A stretch of 64,000 nt of DNA from Gluconacetobacter liquefaciens (GTDB taxonomy: Bacteria; Pseudomonadota; Alphaproteobacteria; Acetobacterales; Acetobacteraceae): contig NZ_QQAW01000002.1 of the NCBI RefSeq assembly GCF_003350405.1, positions 434,001-498,000 on the forward strand, written 5' to 3'. The position numbers and the translations under genes are program-made. Under the pieces are notes generated by a model that was not told the DNA's origin, did not search any database, and saw only the letters and a program-made list of their open reading frames with translations. Shown here piece by piece: positions 29,540 to 39,944 of this stretch. Position 1 is the first letter of the stretch, and the number at the start of each line of letters is the position of its first letter.

Positions 29540-29569
29540 GGAGAATTCTTCCTTCCGGGGGTATCTCCT

Positions 29570-29590
29570 ACCAGCCTCTCGTGGGGCTGG
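29570..29590 (-). repeat. Hairpin in the carA leader
   Basis: CCAGCC pairs with GGCTGG around a nine-base loop in the region that would be the 5' leader of carA. Its right arm overlaps the first base steps of the upstream palindrome, so hairpin and palindrome may be part of one control region. Confidence 0.3.
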
Positions 29591-29642
29591 GAAGAAAATT
29601 CCCACTTTGATTGTTTCCTATCCGGTGGGAAAAATCTTCCGG
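29588..29642. promoter_or_regulatory. Pair of related palindromes between carA and yqeY
   Basis: TGGGAAGAAAATTCCCA (29588-29604) is a 6-bp-arm palindrome. TGGGAAAAATCTTCCGG (29626-29642) is an imperfect second copy of the same pattern, 38 bp further on the plus strand (start to start). Both lie in the 162-bp divergent region between carA and yqeY. Repeated operator-like sites next to a gene whose product has an HTH domain suggest autoregulation; this is an inference. Confidence 0.45.
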
Positions 29643-29701
29643 CTGTTTACCCGAAGGCACCCCTGTCCGGTTGGTGCCTCTCAATTCAGGAGTTACGGAT
29701 C

Positions 29702-30157
29702 ATGAGCCTTCGCGCACGTTTCATGGAAGACCTCAAGGCTGCGATGAAGGCCGGGCAGAGCGCGCAGGTCGCGACCCTGCGCATGGTCAATGCGAAGCTG
29801 AAGGATGTGGACATCGCCGCCCGTGCGCGGAGCGCCGAGGTGTCGGAGGACGAGATCGTGTCGATGCTGCGCGGCATGATCAAGTCGCGCACCGAGTCGG
29901 CCACGATGTATCATCAGGGGGGGCGGCCCGAACTGGCCGAGAAGGAGGAGGCCGAGATCGCGACCATTCGCGCCTATCTGCCCGCCGAACTGGACGCGGC
30001 GACGCTGGAGGCGGCGGCGCGCGAGGCGATCGCCGAATTGGGGGCGAGTTCGATGAAGGATATGGGGAAGGTGATGGCGGCGCTGAAGGCGCGCTTTGGC
30101 GCGGCGCTGGACGCGGGACAGGCCAGCGGGCTGGTCAAGTCGCTGCTGTCCGCCTGA
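29702..30157 (+). CDS. yqeY: GatB/YqeY domain protein
   Basis: This 151-residue protein carries the YqeY domain, related to the C-terminal tRNA-binding helical domain of the amidotransferase GatB. Seen: LRARFMEDLKAAMKAGQSAQ, the basic RMVNAKLKDVDIAAR segment, and the ELGASSMKDMGKVMAALKAR end. The role is thought to involve tRNA or amidation but is not firmly established. It precedes dnaG by four bases, and the yqeY-dnaG-rpoD order is the usual macromolecular-synthesis arrangement in alphaproteobacteria. Confidence 0.93.
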   Translation: MSLRARFMEDLKAAMKAGQSAQVATLRMVNAKLKDVDIAARARSAEVSEDEIVSMLRGMIKSRTESATMYHQGGRPELAEKEEAEIATIRAYLPAELDAATLEAAAREAIAELGASSMKDMGKVMAALKARFGAALDAGQASGLVKSLLSA

Positions 30158-30161
30158 CGCG

Positions 30162-31994
30162 GTGGCACTCGACCCCGCCTTTCTGGAGGAGCTTCGGGCC
30201 CGCACGCCGATCGCGGCCGTGATCGGGCGACGGACCCGGCTGGTCCGTTCGGGGCGGAACTGGAAGGCGTGCTGCCCTTTCCATGGCGAGAAGACGCCTT
30301 CCTTCTACGTCTATGACGACCACTACCATTGCTTCGGGTGTGGGGCGCATGGCGATGTGATCACGTTCGTGATGCAGAGCGAGGGGCGGGGGTTTCCCGA
30401 GGCGGTTGCCGAACTGGCGGCCGCGGCGGGCATGGAGGTACCGCGCGCCAGCCCCCAGCAGCGTGAGAACGAGCAGCGCGCCCGCGACCTGGCCGAGGTG
30501 CTGAACCTGGTGCAGGCCGCCTGGGTGCGGCGGCTGCATGCGCCGGAAGGGCGGAGCGGACTGGCCTATCTGCGCGGGCGCGGCCTGTCCGACGAGACGA
30601 TTGCCGGATTCGGGCTGGGCTGGTCGGGCGATGGCCGGGGCGCGTTGCTGGAGGAACTGCGTCCGAAAGGCGTGACGTCCGACCTGCTGGTGCGGGCAGG
30701 GCTGATGCGTGTGGACGAGGACGGGCGGCCGAAGGGGGAATTGTTCTTCAACCGCGTCACGTTTCCGATCCTGGACCGGAGGGGGGCGCTGGTGTCGTTC
30801 GGGGGGCGTATCCTGGGCGACGGGCAGCCGAAATACCTGAACGGGCCGGAAACCGAACTGTTTTCCAAGCGGCGGGTGCTGTTCGGCATGGATCGGGCCC
30901 GTAGTGCGCTGCGGATGGCGCGCCCGCGTGGGGCGCCGCCGGTCGAGTTGCTGGTCGTCGAAGGCTATATGGACGTTATCGCCCTGCATCAGGCGGGTTT
31001 TCCGGGTGCGGTGGCGCCTCTGGGCACGGCCCTGACCGCCGAGCAGATGGAGGGGCTGTGGCGCCTGGCACCGGCGCCGATCCTGTGTTTCGACGGAGAT
31101 GCCGCAGGGCAGCGTGCGGCGGTGAAGGCGGCCGAGACCGCGTTGCCGCTGCTGTCGATGGAGCGGACGGTTCGTTTCTGCACCCTGCCCGAGGGTGAGG
31201 ATCCCGACAGTCTGCTGCGGACGCGCGGCGCGGGAGCCGTTGCCTCTCTGGTGGAGGGCGCGCGGCCGTTGAGTGCGGTGTTGTTCGAGTTGCTGACCCA
31301 GGGGGTGCGCGATCCGGGGCCGGAGCAGCGGGCGGCGTTGCGTCGGCGGCTGACCGATGCGGCGGCGATGATCGCCGACAAGAGCCTTGCCTCCGAATAC
31401 CGCTCGACATTGGTGGACCGGTTCTTCGAGACCTATCGGCGTCGGCCGGGTGGGGGGGCGCGTCGTGACGGCGCGGCCCGGCCGTCTGTCGTCTCGGTGG
31501 TGTCGGCGCCGTTCGATGCCCTGGCGGCGACGGAGGAGCGCATGCGAATCCTGACGGCGATCCTGCTGCGTCATCCTGGGCTGTTGTCCGAGGTTGAAGA
31601 TGCCTACTGCCGGCTGGATCTGCCGCCGGTGCTGGGCCGGGTCCGGGCGGGGCTGATGGATGCGGCGTCGGAAGGTGTCCCGATGGACGCCGATGCGCTG
31701 GCGGCCTGGATGGACGAGGCCGGGCTGGCGGACGAGCGCGCCGCCGTGCTGTCGGCCCGGCCGCTGCCGATGGCGCTCACCGCGCCTGATGATCTGATGG
31801 CGGTCGATGTCGCGCAGGAATGGTGGCATTTCTATGCGCTGATGAATGTGCGCCAGTTCGGCGAGGACCTGCGGGTGGATACCGAACGGATGTGTGCCGG
31901 CACGCTGGATGAGCGCGCGTGGGGCAGTCTGCGCCCCCGGCTGCTGGCCTGGGAAGCCCTGCGGCGGGGGGAATTATCCGCCGACGACGGATGA
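30162..31994 (+). CDS. dnaG: DNA primase
   Basis: This 610-residue primase lays down RNA primers at the replication fork. I start at the GTG at 30162 (ALDPAFLEELRAR), as the longer frame only adds yqeY-derived residues. The CHC2 zinc finger has Cys38, His41, Cys57 and Cys60 (CPFH...CFGC). A TOPRIM core (VVEGYMDVIAL) lies in the middle, followed by the FDGDAAGQRAAVKAAE segment, and a C-terminal helical region would bind DnaB. Length is normal. Confidence 0.96.
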   Translation: MALDPAFLEELRARTPIAAVIGRRTRLVRSGRNWKACCPFHGEKTPSFYVYDDHYHCFGCGAHGDVITFVMQSEGRGFPEAVAELAAAAGMEVPRASPQQRENEQRARDLAEVLNLVQAAWVRRLHAPEGRSGLAYLRGRGLSDETIAGFGLGWSGDGRGALLEELRPKGVTSDLLVRAGLMRVDEDGRPKGELFFNRVTFPILDRRGALVSFGGRILGDGQPKYLNGPETELFSKRRVLFGMDRARSALRMARPRGAPPVELLVVEGYMDVIALHQAGFPGAVAPLGTALTAEQMEGLWRLAPAPILCFDGDAAGQRAAVKAAETALPLLSMERTVRFCTLPEGEDPDSLLRTRGAGAVASLVEGARPLSAVLFELLTQGVRDPGPEQRAALRRRLTDAAAMIADKSLASEYRSTLVDRFFETYRRRPGGGARRDGAARPSVVSVVSAPFDALAATEERMRILTAILLRHPGLLSEVEDAYCRLDLPPVLGRVRAGLMDAASEGVPMDADALAAWMDEAGLADERAAVLSARPLPMALTAPDDLMAVDVAQEWWHFYALMNVRQFGEDLRVDTERMCAGTLDERAWGSLRPRLLAWEALRRGELSADDG

Positions 31995-32111
31995 TGTTGC
32001 AGGGCCTGAAACATGCCGGGCCTTGACTTTGGCGGGTGAATCGACCACCTGCACACCACTTGTAATTTGTCAGATGCGATAAAATGGCCGCTTCGTATCC
32101 GGAGGTTTATA

Positions 32112-32132
32112 TCCCACGCCCTTGAGGTGGGA
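32112..32132 (+). repeat. Hairpin upstream of rpoD
   Basis: TCCCAC pairs with GTGGGA around a nine-base loop, about 80 bases before the rpoD start, in the 218-base dnaG-rpoD intergenic region. The stretch just before it (32040-32090) is more A/T-rich and may carry an internal rpoD promoter, but I cannot define one. Confidence 0.3.
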
Positions 32133-32212
32133 CCGGATGTGAGGCAGGGCCGGCGATGCCGTGGCGCGGGGAAAGCGTGGCGGCGGGTTAGCGCTTAGGG
32201 ATAGGGCAGGCG

Positions 32213-34150
<1,938 letters not shown>

Positions 34151-34161
34151 GGCCGGGTGCC

Positions 34162-34737
34162 GTGAATGCGATGATCGGGTCCGGGCCGACGACCCGGATC
34201 GTCGTCGACGTGACGTTCCTGTGCATGGACGCGCCGCCGACGGGTATCGCGCCCGTGCTGCCGGATGCGTACCGGATCGTGCGTCAGCCGGCACCGGAGG
34301 CCGCCTTCTATCGGCGTCTCTATGACGGTGTGGGGCAGGATTATTGCTGGTGGATGCGCCGGGTTATGCCCGAGGGGGAACTGGTTGCCCTGCTGCGCGA
34401 TCCGCGCGTCGAGGTGCATGTCCTGTGGCATGGTGACGAGATCTGCGGTTTCTTCGAACTGGATCGGCAGGTGCCCGACGAGGTCAATCTGGCCTATTTC
34501 GGGCTGATGCCGGGGCAGATCGGGCAGGGAATCGGGCGGACTTTTCTGCGGGCCGCGCTTGACGCGGCCTGGGCGTCGCGGCCCCAGAGCGTGCGGGTGA
34601 ATACCTGCACGGCCGACCATCCCAGGGCGATGGAAACGTATCTGCAGGCCGGATTCCGCAAGGTGCGCATGGTGCGCGAGGTGTGGGACATTCCCGACCG
34701 GTTGGGGATGAGCGTGCCGGCCTGGCTGCGCGATTAG
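34162..34737 (+). CDS. GNAT family N-acetyltransferase
   Basis: A 191-residue acetyltransferase. The C-terminal half has the fold's acetyl-CoA loop ([20 protein letters not shown]; here Q-x-G-x-G is QIGQGIG), followed by [20 protein letters not shown]. The N-terminus includes a polar stretch not seen in most GNATs. It starts with GTG 34162, or ATG 34171, eleven bases after rpoD, so it is probably co-transcribed. The substrate cannot be predicted. Confidence 0.85.
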   Translation: MNAMIGSGPTTRIVVDVTFLCMDAPPTGIAPVLPDAYRIVRQPAPEAAFYRRLYDGVGQDYCWWMRRVMPEGELVALLRDPRVEVHVLWHGDEICGFFELDRQVPDEVNLAYFGLMPGQIGQGIGRTFLRAALDAAWASRPQSVRVNTCTADHPRAMETYLQAGFRKVRMVREVWDIPDRLGMSVPAWLRD

Positions 34738-34801
34738 TTTTTTCTTGTTATCGGGCGGGGTTTGTGCTTCACACCCCTCCTTCCCTGCTCGGGCGCGGCA
34801 T

Positions 34802-34836
34802 CGCCCCGGCTATACCCATGCCCCCCGGGAGGGGCG
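34802..34836 (+). promoter_or_regulatory. Possible r-protein leader hairpin upstream of rpsF
   Basis: CGCCCC pairs with GGGGCG about 55 bases before the rpsF start, with C-rich internal sequence. Bacterial rpsF operons are often controlled by an S6:S18-binding leader hairpin; position and composition fit such an element, but I could not confirm the conserved motif. Confidence 0.25.
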
Positions 34837-34890
34837 CCGTGCGGACCGTGTCCGAGGCGGCCGGGTTGACCTTATCCGAAGGGAGTTCCC

Positions 34891-35361
34891 ATGCCGTTAT
34901 ATGAGACCGTGTTCATTGCACGGAATGACGTGTCGCAGCAGCAGGTCGAAGCCGTCGCCGACGGAATCGCGACCCTGCTGGAGACTGACGGCGGTGCCGT
35001 CAAGAAGCGCGAATACTGGGGCCTGCGCAGCCTGGCCTATCGCATGAAGAAGAACCGCAAGGGGCACTACATGCTCCTGGGCCTGGATGCGAAGCCGGAG
35101 ACGATCAAGGAGATCGAGCGCCAGCTGAGCCTGAACGAGGACGTGATGCGCGTCCTGACCCTGCGCGTCGAAGAGATCGACGAGGCGCCGTCCGTGATCC
35201 TGTCCCGCAAGGGCGACGAGCGCGAGCGCGGTTTCCGTGGTCCGAAGCCGGCCGGCCGGTTCGAGAGCGGCCGTGGCGGTCCCCGTCGCAGCTATGACGA
35301 CCGCGAGGAATTCCGCGCCCGCAATGACGAGCCGCGCGACACCGACGGCGAAGCGGAGTAA
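34891..35361 (+). CDS. rpsF: 30S ribosomal protein S6
   Basis: This 156-residue protein of the small subunit platform binds 16S rRNA with S18. The ferredoxin-like core (MPLYETVFIARNDVSQQQVE, YRMKKNRKGHYMLLGLDA) fills the first 105 residues. The last 50 are an Arg/Gly-rich charged tail common in alphaproteobacteria. AGGGAG lies just upstream of the ATG. It is the first gene of the rpsF-rpsR-rplI operon. Confidence 0.97.
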   Translation: MPLYETVFIARNDVSQQQVEAVADGIATLLETDGGAVKKREYWGLRSLAYRMKKNRKGHYMLLGLDAKPETIKEIERQLSLNEDVMRVLTLRVEEIDEAPSVILSRKGDERERGFRGPKPAGRFESGRGGPRRSYDDREEFRARNDEPRDTDGEAE

Positions 35362-35367
35362 GAATCC

Positions 35368-35643
35368 ATGTCCGACACCACCGAAATCAATCCCGCCGCC
35401 CGTCGCACGGCCGTGGGCGCCCGTCGGCCGTTCTATCGCCGTCGCAAGTCCTGCCCGTTCTCCGGCCCCAACGCGCCGAAGATCGACTATAAGGACGTGC
35501 GTCTGCTCAGCCGCTTCCTGTCCGAGCGCGGCAAGATCGTGCCGAGCCGCATCACCGCCGTTTCGGCGAAGAAGCAGCGCGAGCTGGCCCAGGCGATCAA
35601 GCGGGCCCGCTTCCTGGCCCTGCTGCCTTACATCGTCGGTTGA
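35368..35643 (+). CDS. rpsR: 30S ribosomal protein S18
   Basis: This 91-residue protein shows the hallmark segments [31 protein letters not shown] and [20 protein letters not shown]. It partners S6 on the 30S platform. Six bases separate it from rpsF and twelve from rplI. The Cys in CPFSG is as in most bacterial S18 proteins. Confidence 0.97.
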   Translation: MSDTTEINPAARRTAVGARRPFYRRRKSCPFSGPNAPKIDYKDVRLLSRFLSERGKIVPSRITAVSAKKQRELAQAIKRARFLALLPYIVG

Positions 35644-35655
35644 GGGAGGCAGATC

Positions 35656-36222
35656 ATGTCCGCAGTAGAACTGATCCTGCTCCAGCGCGTCGAAAACCTG
35701 GGGCAGATGGGCGACATCGTGAAGGTGAAGCCGGGTTATGCCCGTAACTTCCTTCTGCCCCAGGGCAAGGCGATCCGTGCCAACGGCATGAACCGTGAGC
35801 GCTTCGAGCGCGAGCGCGTGCAGCTTGAGGCGCTGAACCTGAAGCGTCGTGAAGAGGCCGAGCGCCTGTCCGAGCGCATGCATGGCCTGTCCGTCATCCT
35901 GATCCGTCAGGCCGGCGACAGCGGCAGCCTGTATGGTTCGGTGACGACCCGTGATGTGGCCGAGGCCACCACGGCTGCCGGTCTGACGGTCTCGCGCACC
36001 CAGGTGGTGCTGGAGCACCCGATCAAGCAGCTGGGCCTGTACACCGTGCGTGTCGCTCTGCACCCGGAAGTTTCGATCCCGGTCACGGTCAACGTGGCGC
36101 GTTCGGAAGAAGAAGCCGAGCGTCAGGCACGCGGCGAGGCCATCGGCGTGGAAGAGGAGCCTGCCGGCTTCGTCGAGGAAGCGCTGATTGAGGAAACGGA
36201 AGAGGCTCCGGCCGAAGCCTGA
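35656..36222 (+). CDS. rplI: 50S ribosomal protein L9
   Basis: A 188-residue protein. The N-terminal domain is standard ([20 protein letters not shown], then [14 protein letters not shown]), a helical linker follows, and the C-terminal rRNA-binding domain spans about 70-150. An acidic tail of about 35 residues ([18 protein letters not shown]) extends past the usual end, as in other acetic acid bacteria. It is last in the operon; a strong terminator follows. Confidence 0.97.
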   Translation: MSAVELILLQRVENLGQMGDIVKVKPGYARNFLLPQGKAIRANGMNRERFERERVQLEALNLKRREEAERLSERMHGLSVILIRQAGDSGSLYGSVTTRDVAEATTAAGLTVSRTQVVLEHPIKQLGLYTVRVALHPEVSIPVTVNVARSEEEAERQARGEAIGVEEEPAGFVEEALIEETEEAPAEA

Positions 36223-36258
36223 TCCGACTCGTGCGGCGTAGACGCGCCGAAGCTGCGA

Positions 36259-36292
36259 AAGGCCCGGAGGAGCTTGCTCCTCCGGGCCTTTT
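36259..36292 (+). terminator. Rho-independent terminator after rplI
   Basis: GGCCCGGAGGAGC and GCTCCTCCGGGCC form a perfect 13-bp GC-rich stem, flanked by AA and TT so the pairing extends, and followed by TTTT. It is a textbook factor-independent terminator for the rpsF-rpsR-rplI operon. Confidence 0.92.
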
Positions 36293-36385
36293 GTCGTTGA
36301 AAAACCATCGAAAGCACCGCTGCCCGTTCTTTACGGATGGCGCCGCAGACTTCATGCTGCCCTCAAAATAGGAGGGAGCTGAACG

Positions 36386-37663
36386 ATGACGCCGGTGATC
36401 GACAGGATCTTTCGCAGCTTCATCACCGAGGGGCGGCTGGATGTCGTCTTTTCGGACGGGTCGCGACGCACCTATGTCGGTACGCCGGGGCCGGTGGCGG
36501 CGATGCGCGTGCTTGCGCCGTCGGTAGAGCGGCGACTGATCGCCAATCCGGGCCTGGCTTTTGGTGAAGCCTATATGGACGGGCTGGTCGAGCCGGTGGG
36601 CTGCACGCTGTACGACCTGCTGGACCTGCTGATGACCAACAGCATGCGGGCCGGCCATATCGGCGAAGCCGTGGCGGCGGTGATCCGTTATGGCAAGCGG
36701 ACGTGGACCCAGTTCAATCCGGCGTCGCGGTCGCGGCGGAACGTCGCCCATCATTACGATCTGAATGGGGCGTTGTACGACCTGTTCCTGGACAGCGACC
36801 GGCAATATTCCTGTGCCTATTTTCCGCGTGGGGACGAGACGCTGGAAGAGGCCCAGGTCGCCAAGAAGCGGCATATCGCGGCCAAGCTGCGCCTGGACCG
36901 TCCGGATTTGGAGGTGCTGGATATCGGCAGCGGCTGGGGCGGCATGGCGCTGACACTGGCACGGGACTATGGCGCGCGGGTTACGGGCATTACCCTGTCG
37001 GAAGAGCAACTGGCCGTTTCCCGTCGTCGGGCGGTGGAGGAAGGGCTGGCGGACCGGGTGCGGTTCGAACTTGTGGATTATCGGGATGTGACGCGACGCT
37101 TTGACCGGATCGTGTCGGTCGGCATGTTCGAGCATGTGGGGGTTGGCCATTATCGGCAGTTCTTCGAGAAGGTGCGCGCGATCCTGGCGCCCGACGGGGT
37201 GATGCTGCTGCATTCCATCGGGCGGAATGACGGGCCGGGTTCGACCAACCCATGGATCGACCGCTACATTTTCCCCGGTGGCTATTCGCCGGCCCTGAGC
37301 GAGACGTTCGCCGCGATCGAGAAGGCGGGCCTGTGGGTGACGGACTGCGAAATCCTGCGTCTGCATTACGCACAGACCATCGCCCATTGGCGACAGCGCT
37401 TCGCTGCCAACCGGGACCGGGTGGCGGCCCTGTATGACGAGCGGTTCTGCCGGATGTTCGAATTCTATCTGGCGGGGGCGGAACTGTCGTTCCGCGTTCA
37501 GGGCCATCTGAATTTCCAGTTGCAGATCACCCGTTCGATCGATGCGGTGCCGCTGACGCGGGACTATATGGTCGAGGCCGAGCGGGCGGGGGGCCCTGCG
37601 GCTGAACCCGCCGCCGCGCCGCGTCGTCGGGTTCGTGGCCGCAAGGACAGGACGGCGGAGTAG
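36386..37663 (+). CDS. cfa: Cyclopropane-fatty-acyl-phospholipid synthase
   Basis: This 425-residue SAM-dependent enzyme adds a methylene bridge to unsaturated fatty acyl chains of membrane phospholipids, a common acid-stress adaptation. Seen: HHYDLNGALYDLFLD, the DRQYSCAYFP segment with the active-site Cys, the SAM-binding VLDIGSGWGGMALTLARDYG, and the IDRYIFPGGYSP motif. A basic tail follows residue 400. AGGAGGGAG precedes the ATG. It is convergent with rsmA, with only about 20 bases between stops. Confidence 0.95.
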   Translation: MTPVIDRIFRSFITEGRLDVVFSDGSRRTYVGTPGPVAAMRVLAPSVERRLIANPGLAFGEAYMDGLVEPVGCTLYDLLDLLMTNSMRAGHIGEAVAAVIRYGKRTWTQFNPASRSRRNVAHHYDLNGALYDLFLDSDRQYSCAYFPRGDETLEEAQVAKKRHIAAKLRLDRPDLEVLDIGSGWGGMALTLARDYGARVTGITLSEEQLAVSRRRAVEEGLADRVRFELVDYRDVTRRFDRIVSVGMFEHVGVGHYRQFFEKVRAILAPDGVMLLHSIGRNDGPGSTNPWIDRYIFPGGYSPALSETFAAIEKAGLWVTDCEILRLHYAQTIAHWRQRFAANRDRVAALYDERFCRMFEFYLAGAELSFRVQGHLNFQLQITRSIDAVPLTRDYMVEAERAGGPAAEPAAAPRRRVRGRKDRTAE

Positions 37664-37683
37664 GGCGGCGCCGTCCCTGCCCG

Positions 37684-38544
37684 TCAGGTGGTCCGGGCGG
37701 CGTGGCAGCGTGCCAGGCGGTCGAATTCGGCGATCGATAATGTTTCCGCCCGGCGTTCGCCGGCGATCCCGGCTTCGCCCAGCAAAGCTTCGCCGCCGAT
37801 GGCGCGCAGCGATCCGCGCAGCATCTTGCGCCGCTGGCCGAAGGCGGCTGCCGTGACCTGCTCCATGGCCCGGAACAGGGCGGGTTCGGGTTGGGTCGCG
37901 TGGGGGATCAGGCTGACGACGGCGGAATAGACTTTGGGAGGGGGAGAGAAGGCGCCGGGCGGGATCCGCATGACCAGGCTGGCCTGACAGGTCCATTGGG
38001 CCAGCACCGCGAGGCGCCCGTAATGGTCGGTATCGGGAGCGGCGCAGATCCGCTCGCCGACTTCCATCTGGAACATCAGGGTCAGCCGTTCCCACGACGC
38101 TGCCTGGCGCAGCCAGCCGACCAGCAGCGGGGTGCCGACATTATAGGGCAGGTTGGCGACGATCTGGCGCGGTGCGGGGCAGAGTTCCGTCAGGTCGCGC
38201 CGCGTCGCGTCTGCTTCCACCAGCCGCAATCTGTCGGGGAAATGGGCGACCAGTTCCTCGATGACCGCGACCGCCCGGCGGTCGATTTCCACCGCCGTGA
38301 CGCTTGTGGCCGGGGTGGCCAGCAGGGACCGGGTCAGGCCGCCGGGGCCGGGGCCGACTTCGACCACATGCCGCCCGGTCAGGTCGCCTGCCAAGGCGGC
38401 GATCCGCGCCGTAATGCCGGGATCGAGCAGGAAATGCTGGCCCAGCGCCTTGCGGGCGTCCAGCCCGTGACGGGCGATGACGTCGCGCAGCGGTTCCTGG
38501 ACCGGATCGGGCATGGCCATGGTCGGTTGGCTCGGGTTGGTCAC
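37684..38544 (-). CDS. rsmA: 16S rRNA (adenine1518-N6/adenine1519-N6)-dimethyltransferase
   Basis: This 286-residue KsgA-family enzyme dimethylates two adenines near the 3' end of 16S rRNA late in 30S assembly. Seen: LGQHFLLDPG, SAM motif I VVEVGPGPGGLTRSLL, and the catalytic NLPYNVGTPLL (NLPY). The ATG overlaps the surA stop (ATGA). The order surA-rsmA at the end of the lpt operon is typical of proteobacteria. Confidence 0.96.
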   Translation of the reverse strand: MTNPSQPTMAMPDPVQEPLRDVIARHGLDARKALGQHFLLDPGITARIAALAGDLTGRHVVEVGPGPGGLTRSLLATPATSVTAVEIDRRAVAVIEELVAHFPDRLRLVEADATRRDLTELCPAPRQIVANLPYNVGTPLLVGWLRQAASWERLTLMFQMEVGERICAAPDTDHYGRLAVLAQWTCQASLVMRIPPGAFSPPPKVYSAVVSLIPHATQPEPALFRAMEQVTAAAFGQRRKMLRGSLRAIGGEALLGEAGIAGERRAETLSIAEFDRLARCHAARTT

Positions 38545-39944
38545 ACCTTCGACCGGATGTCGATGACGGCGCGGCGGCGCAGGTCGCGGTTCAACTGGCG
38601 CGAGGTCTGTTCCACCCGCTCGTTCATCAACTGATCCGCGATTTCGCTGGGGGTCTGCTGGGCGAAGTTCTTCTGCTGGCGCGCGCAGACCATCAGCACG
38701 GCGATACCGTCGCCCGAGACCAGGGGGTGGCTGGCCTTGCCGGGGGGCAGGTTGGCCAGGATCTGCTGCATCTGCGGATTGATGCGCTCCAGTTGCAGGT
38801 CACCGGGATTGGCGGGGCGCTTGTCGCCGTATTTGTGGTTCGCCGCTTCGAGGTCCGCACAGCTATGCGCGTTGGCGGCGAGTTGCTGGGCCTGTTGCAG
38901 CATGTCGCGCTGCTGCTCGGAGGGGGCCTGCGGATTGAGCGGCGTGGTGAAGGGCAGGTACGCCTGACGTAGCGTCAGCAGCGTGCCCATCTGGTGGCCG
39001 ATGGTGCGGCGGCCGTTGAGCGTGGCGATGACATAGCCGCCGGCGACGCGGATCGGGTTGGAAATGGCGCCGTCGGGCATGGCGCGGGCGATGGCGACGA
39101 CCTGCGGGTCCAGGCTGTCTTCCTGCACCCAGCCCATCATGCCGCCTTCCAGTGCCGTCTGGCTCTGCGAGAACTGGGCGGCGACGATGGGAAAGGGCGC
39201 GCCGTTGCGCAGTTCCTGGATGATCGTCTGGGTGAATTTCAGCTCATCTTCGGAGTGACGGGCGTCATCGACCGGGATGAAGATTTCGCTCATCAGATAC
39301 TGCGTCTTGCCGTCTTCGTGGCGCAGGGCTTCCTCGCGCTGGGCGATCTCGGCGGCGGTGGTGCGTCCGCGCGAGCCCAGTTCCTCGCGCAGGACCTGCG
39401 ACCAGCCCAACTGGACCCGGATCTGGTCGATCATGGTGGTCAGCGAGATGCCGTCCGCGGCCAGACGGTCGCGCAGGGCGTTGTGGGGCATGTTGTTGCG
39501 CCGCTCGATATCGGCGATCGAGGCGGCGATCTGCTCCAGCGGTACGTTGATGTGACGCGAGAGCATCTCCTGCTGCCGCAGGCGTTCGTCAATCAACTGC
39601 CGGACGATCTGCGGACGCAACCGGGTCATGAGGTCGTCGTTCAGGTTCAGTCCCGCGGACAGCGCGAACAGCCGGCCGCGATTGTCCACGTCACGCCGGG
39701 TCAGCACCGTGCCGTTGATGACGGCGACGATCGAATCCTGCGGGATCGACCCGTCGGAAGCCTCGGTGGCCGGCTTGGAGGCTGGCTTGGCCGCCGGGGC
39801 GGCGTCGGCGGGCAGCACCATGCCCGCTGTCCAGGCTGCCAGCCCGGCGGCTGCGATACGGGCCAGGAAGGGCGATGGGAATCCGGTCGGGGAAAGGCGG
39901 CGTCGCATTCTGTTCGGTCTCTCGCGCGTCGTCGGGTCAGCCAT
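38541..39944 (-). CDS. surA: SurA-type periplasmic peptidyl-prolyl isomerase/chaperone
   Basis: This 467-residue chaperone escorts outer-membrane proteins. An N-terminal signal region (FLARIAAAGLAAWTAGMVLP, cleavage near DAAPA) is followed by a SurA_N domain (DSIVAVINGTVLTRRDVDNR) and one parvulin domain (about 205-315, with EGGMMGWVQEDSLDPQ). I use ATG 39944, which overlaps the end of lptD; ATG 39908 (MRRRLSPT) gives a more compact signal peptide and is equally likely. It is coupled to lptD and rsmA. Confidence 0.92.
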   Translation of the reverse strand: MADPTTRERPNRMRRRLSPTGFPSPFLARIAAAGLAAWTAGMVLPADAAPAAKPASKPATEASDGSIPQDSIVAVINGTVLTRRDVDNRGRLFALSAGLNLNDDLMTRLRPQIVRQLIDERLRQQEMLSRHINVPLEQIAASIADIERRNNMPHNALRDRLAADGISLTTMIDQIRVQLGWSQVLREELGSRGRTTAAEIAQREEALRHEDGKTQYLMSEIFIPVDDARHSEDELKFTQTIIQELRNGAPFPIVAAQFSQSQTALEGGMMGWVQEDSLDPQVVAIARAMPDGAISNPIRVAGGYVIATLNGRRTIGHQMGTLLTLRQAYLPFTTPLNPQAPSEQQRDMLQQAQQLAANAHSCADLEAANHKYGDKRPANPGDLQLERINPQMQQILANLPPGKASHPLVSGDGIAVLMVCARQQKNFAQQTPSEIADQLMNERVEQTSRQLNRDLRRRAVIDIRSKV

